Shown: piece by piece, positions 61,473 through 64,000 of the stretch | Position numbering within the stretch: the first letter of the stretch is position 1 | How the letters are laid out: every line of letters starts with the position of its first letter | Assembly: GCF_000718025.1 (NCBI RefSeq) | Contig: NZ_JODS01000019.1 | Span: 1 to 64,000, forward strand | DNA length: 64,000 bases | From: Kitasatospora purpeofusca | Lineage (GTDB): Bacteria; Actinomycetota; Actinomycetes; Streptomycetales; Streptomycetaceae | Direction of reading: 5' to 3' | Notes under the pieces: generated by a model | What the model saw: only the letters and a program-made list of their open reading frames with translations | Databases searched by the model: none | Told to the model about the DNA's origin: nothing | Translations under genes and position numbers: made by a program

Positions 61473-62033
61473 ATGACCAGCAGAAACCGCCTGTGGACCG
61501 CCCTCGCCGTGCTGATCTGCGTGCTCGCCGCCGCGGTCGGCTACCTGCTCTCGGACGACACCGGCGGCGGCGCGTCCCAAAGCGCCGCGTCCAAGACTGC
61601 CGCGACCCCCACCGCCACCGGCCCCGGCGCGGCCTCGACGGCTCCGGCGGCACCGAAGCCCAGCGCACCCCGGCCCTCCGCCCCCGCGACCCCGCCCGCC
61701 ACCCCGCCGGCGACCGCCGCCGGCACCGGCTGGGTGCCGACCGACCCGGCGCTGGCCGACGTCTGCCGCACCAGGCTCCCGGACCAGGCCCGCGACACCC
61801 TCGGACTGATCGCCAAGGGCGGCCCCTACCCCTACCGCTCGGACGGCATCGTCTTCGAGAACCGGGAGAGCCGCCTCCCGCGCAAGACCTCGGGCTACTA
61901 CCACGAGTTCACCGTCGTCACCCCGGGCTCCGGCGACCGGGGCGCCCGCCGGGTGGTCACCGGTGGCTCCGGCGAGCAGTACTGGACCGCGGACCACTAC
62001 GCCACCTTCCAGGAGATCGACTCCCGCTGCTGA
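61473..62033 (+). CDS. RNase Sa-like guanyl-specific ribonuclease
   Basis: A 186-residue protein with an N-terminal membrane or signal helix (RLWTALAVLICVLAAAVGYLL), an Ala/Pro/Thr linker (residues 30-85) and a microbial ribonuclease domain. The domain has Cys98...Cys186 as in RNase Sa's disulfide, GIVFENRESRLP, and catalytic Glu145 (YYHEFTV), Arg160 and His175 (DHYATF). It cleaves RNA at guanosine. No barstar-like inhibitor is nearby. It may be a lipid-free anchor or a secreted enzyme. Confidence 0.9.
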   Translation: MTSRNRLWTALAVLICVLAAAVGYLLSDDTGGGASQSAASKTAATPTATGPGAASTAPAAPKPSAPRPSAPATPPATPPATAAGTGWVPTDPALADVCRTRLPDQARDTLGLIAKGGPYPYRSDGIVFENRESRLPRKTSGYYHEFTVVTPGSGDRGARRVVTGGSGEQYWTADHYATFQEIDSRC

Positions 62034-62077
62034 GGAGCGGATGCGGCTCGGCGCCTCACTGGGTCCGGTGCCCCACT

Positions 62078-62109
62078 GAAAGTACTTTCCATCGCGGAAA
62101 GTACGTGCC
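62078..62109. promoter_or_regulatory. operator for the membrane protein/regulator pair
   Basis: GTACTTTCC, five bases, GGAAAGTAC is a perfect 9-bp inverted repeat (62082-62104). GAAAGTACTTTC at 62078-62089 is a second overlapping palindrome. CATAGT at 62108-62113 could be the -10. Confidence 0.7.
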
Positions 62110-62152
62110 ATAGTGGAATCAAGATCAACGATCACCACCACCGGGGGACTCC

Positions 62153-62623
62153 ATGAGCGATTCCGTGCCTGTCGAGCTGTCCGCGGCCGAGGCGCTGGGC
62201 CTCGCCGCCCGGGCGCGCGCCGCCGCCCAGGCACCGCAGCCGGTGCCCGCCTGGTACGGCGCCACGTTCGCCGCCGGTTTCTCGCTCTACGGCCTCGGCC
62301 TCGGCTACGCCCTGTGGGCCGACGCGAGCTGGCTGGCCGGTGTGCTGGGCGGGGTCTTCGCGGCGGTCAGCGGTGCCCTGGGGGCCGTGGTGACCCGTCG
62401 CGGCGGTGTGGCGAGGGGCTGGACGCCCGGCTTCGGCGGGCCGATGACGCGCTGGGTGGTGCTGGTCTTCGCCGGAGCCCTCGCGGTGGCCGCCGTGGTC
62501 CATCTGCTGGGAGCCGATGCCCGGGGGACGTTCGGCAGTGCCGGCGTCACGGCCGGGGCGCTGTTCTGGCTGGCGATGGTGCGCGTGAACGCCCGGATCC
62601 GCCGCGAGGCGGGGGACGCCTGA
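62153..62623 (+). CDS. four-helix membrane protein, unknown
   Basis: A 156-residue integral membrane protein with four hydrophobic segments in two pairs (GATFAAGFSLYGLGLGYALW, WLAGVLGGVFAAVSGALGAVV, RWVVLVFAGALAVAAVVHLLG and AGVTAGALFWLAMVRVN). No domain is recognised. The GGGGGA site precedes the ATG. It overlaps the following regulator by one base (TGATG) and sits under the operator at 62078-62109. Confidence 0.8.
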   Translation: MSDSVPVELSAAEALGLAARARAAAQAPQPVPAWYGATFAAGFSLYGLGLGYALWADASWLAGVLGGVFAAVSGALGAVVTRRGGVARGWTPGFGGPMTRWVVLVFAGALAVAAVVHLLGADARGTFGSAGVTAGALFWLAMVRVNARIRREAGDA

Positions 62624-62943
62624 TGGCCGGGCTCGACCCGCTGCTCCAGCACCCCACCCGGCTCACCGTGCTGGCGTTTCTCGGCGGCTGCATCGAGGCC
62701 GAGTTCTCCGCCGTCAGGGACTACTGCCAGGTCTCCGACTCGGTGCTCAGCAAGGCGGCGAGCGCGTTGGAGGAGGCCGGCTACCTGTCGGTCAAGAAGG
62801 GCTACGTCGGCAAGCGCCCGCGCACCTGGCTGGCCGCCACCCGGGCCGGCCGCCGGGCGCTCGCCGACCACCTGGGCGTCCTGCAGCAGCTGGCGGCGGC
62901 GGCCGAGGCGGCGGGCCGGGAGGCGGAGGGCCGGCAGCCGTGA
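62623..62943 (+). CDS. winged-helix (MarR/HTH_27-like) regulator
   Basis: A 106-residue DNA-binding protein, MAGLDPLLQHPTRLTVLAFLGG, then VRDYCQVSDSVLSKAASALEEAGYLSVKKGYVGKRPRTWLAAT, a winged helix with a basic wing. The C-terminal coil probably dimerises. Coupled to the membrane protein upstream, it probably represses the pair by binding the operator at 62078-62109. Confidence 0.88.
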   Translation: MAGLDPLLQHPTRLTVLAFLGGCIEAEFSAVRDYCQVSDSVLSKAASALEEAGYLSVKKGYVGKRPRTWLAATRAGRRALADHLGVLQQLAAAAEAAGREAEGRQP

Positions 62944-62969
62944 CCTCCCGGGGTCGCACTCTGCGGCGC

Positions 62970-63013
62970 CCCCGAACCGCAGCGTCCCCGAACCGCAGCG
63001 TCCCCGAACCGCA
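62970..63013 (+). repeat. 16-bp tandem repeat x2.75
   Basis: CCCCGAACCGCAGCGT repeats at 62970, 62986 and 63002 (partial), after the regulator stop. The repeats are contiguous with no spacers. Confidence 0.85.
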
Positions 63014-63065
63014 AAGCCGTCGAGCCACCCCAACACTGCCCCAGCACTGCCCCGCCCCCGTCCCC

Positions 63066-64000
63066 TCACCGGGCCCGCCGCCAGGTGACCCGGCGGTGCG
63101 GTCCGTGCGGACCGGCCGAGAGCAGCGCGGCCACCTCCTGCAGCACCGGCCCCGGGTCGCGGCGCAGTTGGACGGGGGTGGTGCGGACGACCGGGAGGCC
63201 GGCGGCGGTCAGCCGGTTGGCCCGGGTCAGGCTCCGCTCGTGGTCGGCCGGGCTCAGGTGCCAGGCCCGGGAGTCGATCTCCAGGGCGACGCAGGCCTGC
63301 GGCCAGTACGCGTCCGGCACGGCCAGGAACCGCCCGTCCAGGAAGAGCACCGGGTTCCAGAGCGGTTCGGGGAGCCCGGCGCCGCGCACCGCGTCCCGGG
63401 CCTCGCCCTCGACCACGGACCGCACTCCGGCCGTCAGCTCCTCGACCACCCGGGCCGGCCCGGTCAGTTCGCGGGCGTCCGGCCGGGCGAGCAACTGGTC
63501 CAGCAGCTCGCCGAGTTCGCAGTGCCGCCGCTGGACGGCCTCGGCGCAGAGCGCGCGGAACCGGCGCTGTCCGCCCGCCCGGGGCGCGAGGTCGGCCAGC
63601 GCGCGGGCGACCGAGGTGCTCCACAGCCCGTCGTCGCGCTCGAAGCCGCCCGGCATCGCCCCGGCCGCGCGGTGGATCCGGACGAACCCCCGGTCGGCGA
63701 CCCGTCGCTGAGCGGGGATCAGGACGTCCACCTCGGTGAGGTCCGCCGGGTGCCCGGCGGAGGGGAGGCCGGCGTCGGCGAGCACCGCCACCCCGGTGAG
63801 CAGCACCTCCCCGGCCTGCGGCGCGGGCCGCCCCTTGGGGCCCGCGTAGGCGAGTGCGGCCCGCAGCCGCTGGTGCGGGGTCAGCCGCCCGGTCTGCAGG
63901 CAGATCACCCGGGGCAGCACCCGCTGCCACGGGCCGCCGGGCCGCAGCCGGTGCGCGATGCTCCCGGACGGCACTCCGAGCGCGCGCAGTTGGGCGCGGG
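63066..64000 (-). CDS. AbiEi-like N-terminus / DUF559-type nuclease-fold protein, truncated by window edge
   Basis: At least 311 residues. The frame stays open past the GTG at 63972-63974 to the window edge (RAQLRALG before VPSGSIAHRL), so the true start lies outside. The N-terminus has the HTH-like PSGSIAHRLRPGGPWQRVLPRVICL seen in AbiEi-type proteins. The C-terminus has a DUF559/Vsr-like core VALEIDSRAWHLSPADHERSLTRANRLTAAGLPVVRTTP. Such proteins are common in actinomycetes with no known target. Whether it forms a toxin-antitoxin pair cannot be judged, as neighbours are outside. Confidence 0.7.
   Translation of the reverse strand, partial: RAQLRALGVPSGSIAHRLRPGGPWQRVLPRVICLQTGRLTPHQRLRAALAYAGPKGRPAPQAGEVLLTGVAVLADAGLPSAGHPADLTEVDVLIPAQRRVADRGFVRIHRAAGAMPGGFERDDGLWSTSVARALADLAPRAGGQRRFRALCAEAVQRRHCELGELLDQLLARPDARELTGPARVVEELTAGVRSVVEGEARDAVRGAGLPEPLWNPVLFLDGRFLAVPDAYWPQACVALEIDSRAWHLSPADHERSLTRANRLTAAGLPVVRTTPVQLRRDPGPVLQEVAALLSAGPHGPHRRVTWRRAR

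Noticed and set aside
62970..63013. Repeat array considered as a CRISPR
   Set aside because: The 16-bp units are directly adjacent without spacers and no cas gene is present.

Overview
The window is very GC-rich actinomycete chromosome and fits Streptomycetaceae (Streptomyces or Kitasatospora). Signs of this are the strong G/C third-position bias, frequent GTG/TTG starts, many apparently leaderless genes with a TAnnnT-type -10 six or seven bases before the start codon, and the conserved core order holA-rpsT-lepA-hemW-hrcA-dnaJ-rsmE-phoH-ybeY-era-leuA-recO-uppS-zur-glyS-dusB-ppdK. I see no rRNA, tRNA, CRISPR array, insertion sequence or prophage. It reads as conserved core chromosome with small accessory insertions.

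Layout. 1-5.7 kb: an RraB-like protein, holA, a membrane-anchored protein, rpsT, an ABM-domain protein and lepA, closed by an 18-bp stem terminator. 5.7-14.3 kb: an FAD oxidoreductase and an ECF41-type sigma factor with a matching ECF41-like promoter between them, a heterodimeric ABC exporter pair, and a long-chain acyl-CoA ligase. 14.3-19.4 kb: hemW, Uma2-like, DUF3097, DUF2785, pspAB and htpX. 19.5-27.5 kb: CIRCE-controlled hrcA-dnaJ, rsmE, a tricorn-like protease, a HIT protein and RNase Z. 27.7-34.1 kb: phoH-ybeY-CorC/HlyC, small proteins, a cytidine-deaminase-like protein lacking its metal-binding motif, era and a hydrolase. 34.1-38.6 kb: an intracellular M4 protease with an emfourin-type inhibitor, leuA with a Leu-codon leader peptide, and a TerB-like protein.

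38.9-45.5 kb: recO-uppS, then the znuA-znuC-znuB-zur zinc regulon with a Zur box in its promoter, then glyS. 45.7-53.6 kb is the most accessory stretch: coiled-coil/His-rich protein, NADAR, VOC, an ECF sigma factor flanked by two small membrane ORFs, an MFS exporter divergent from an MmyB-like regulator, and two poorly known proteins, one with no clear stop. 53.7-64 kb: a NarL-type two-component system with a DUF4097 protein, dusB, ppdK, an RNase Sa-like secreted or anchored ribonuclease, a membrane protein/winged-helix pair with a palindromic operator, and an edge-truncated AbiEi/DUF559-like gene.

The genes mostly serve housekeeping: translation and ribosome maturation (rpsT, lepA, rsmE, ybeY, era, rnz, glyS, dusB), replication and repair (holA, recO), proteostasis (hrcA-dnaJ, htpX, tricorn), central metabolism (leuA, ppdK) and metal homeostasis. 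The more unusual signals are tandem duplications that copy the stop-codon region of several genes, the degenerate Cdd beside era, the ECF41 promoter, the emfourin/M4 pair and small coupled ORFs near sigma and recO genes.
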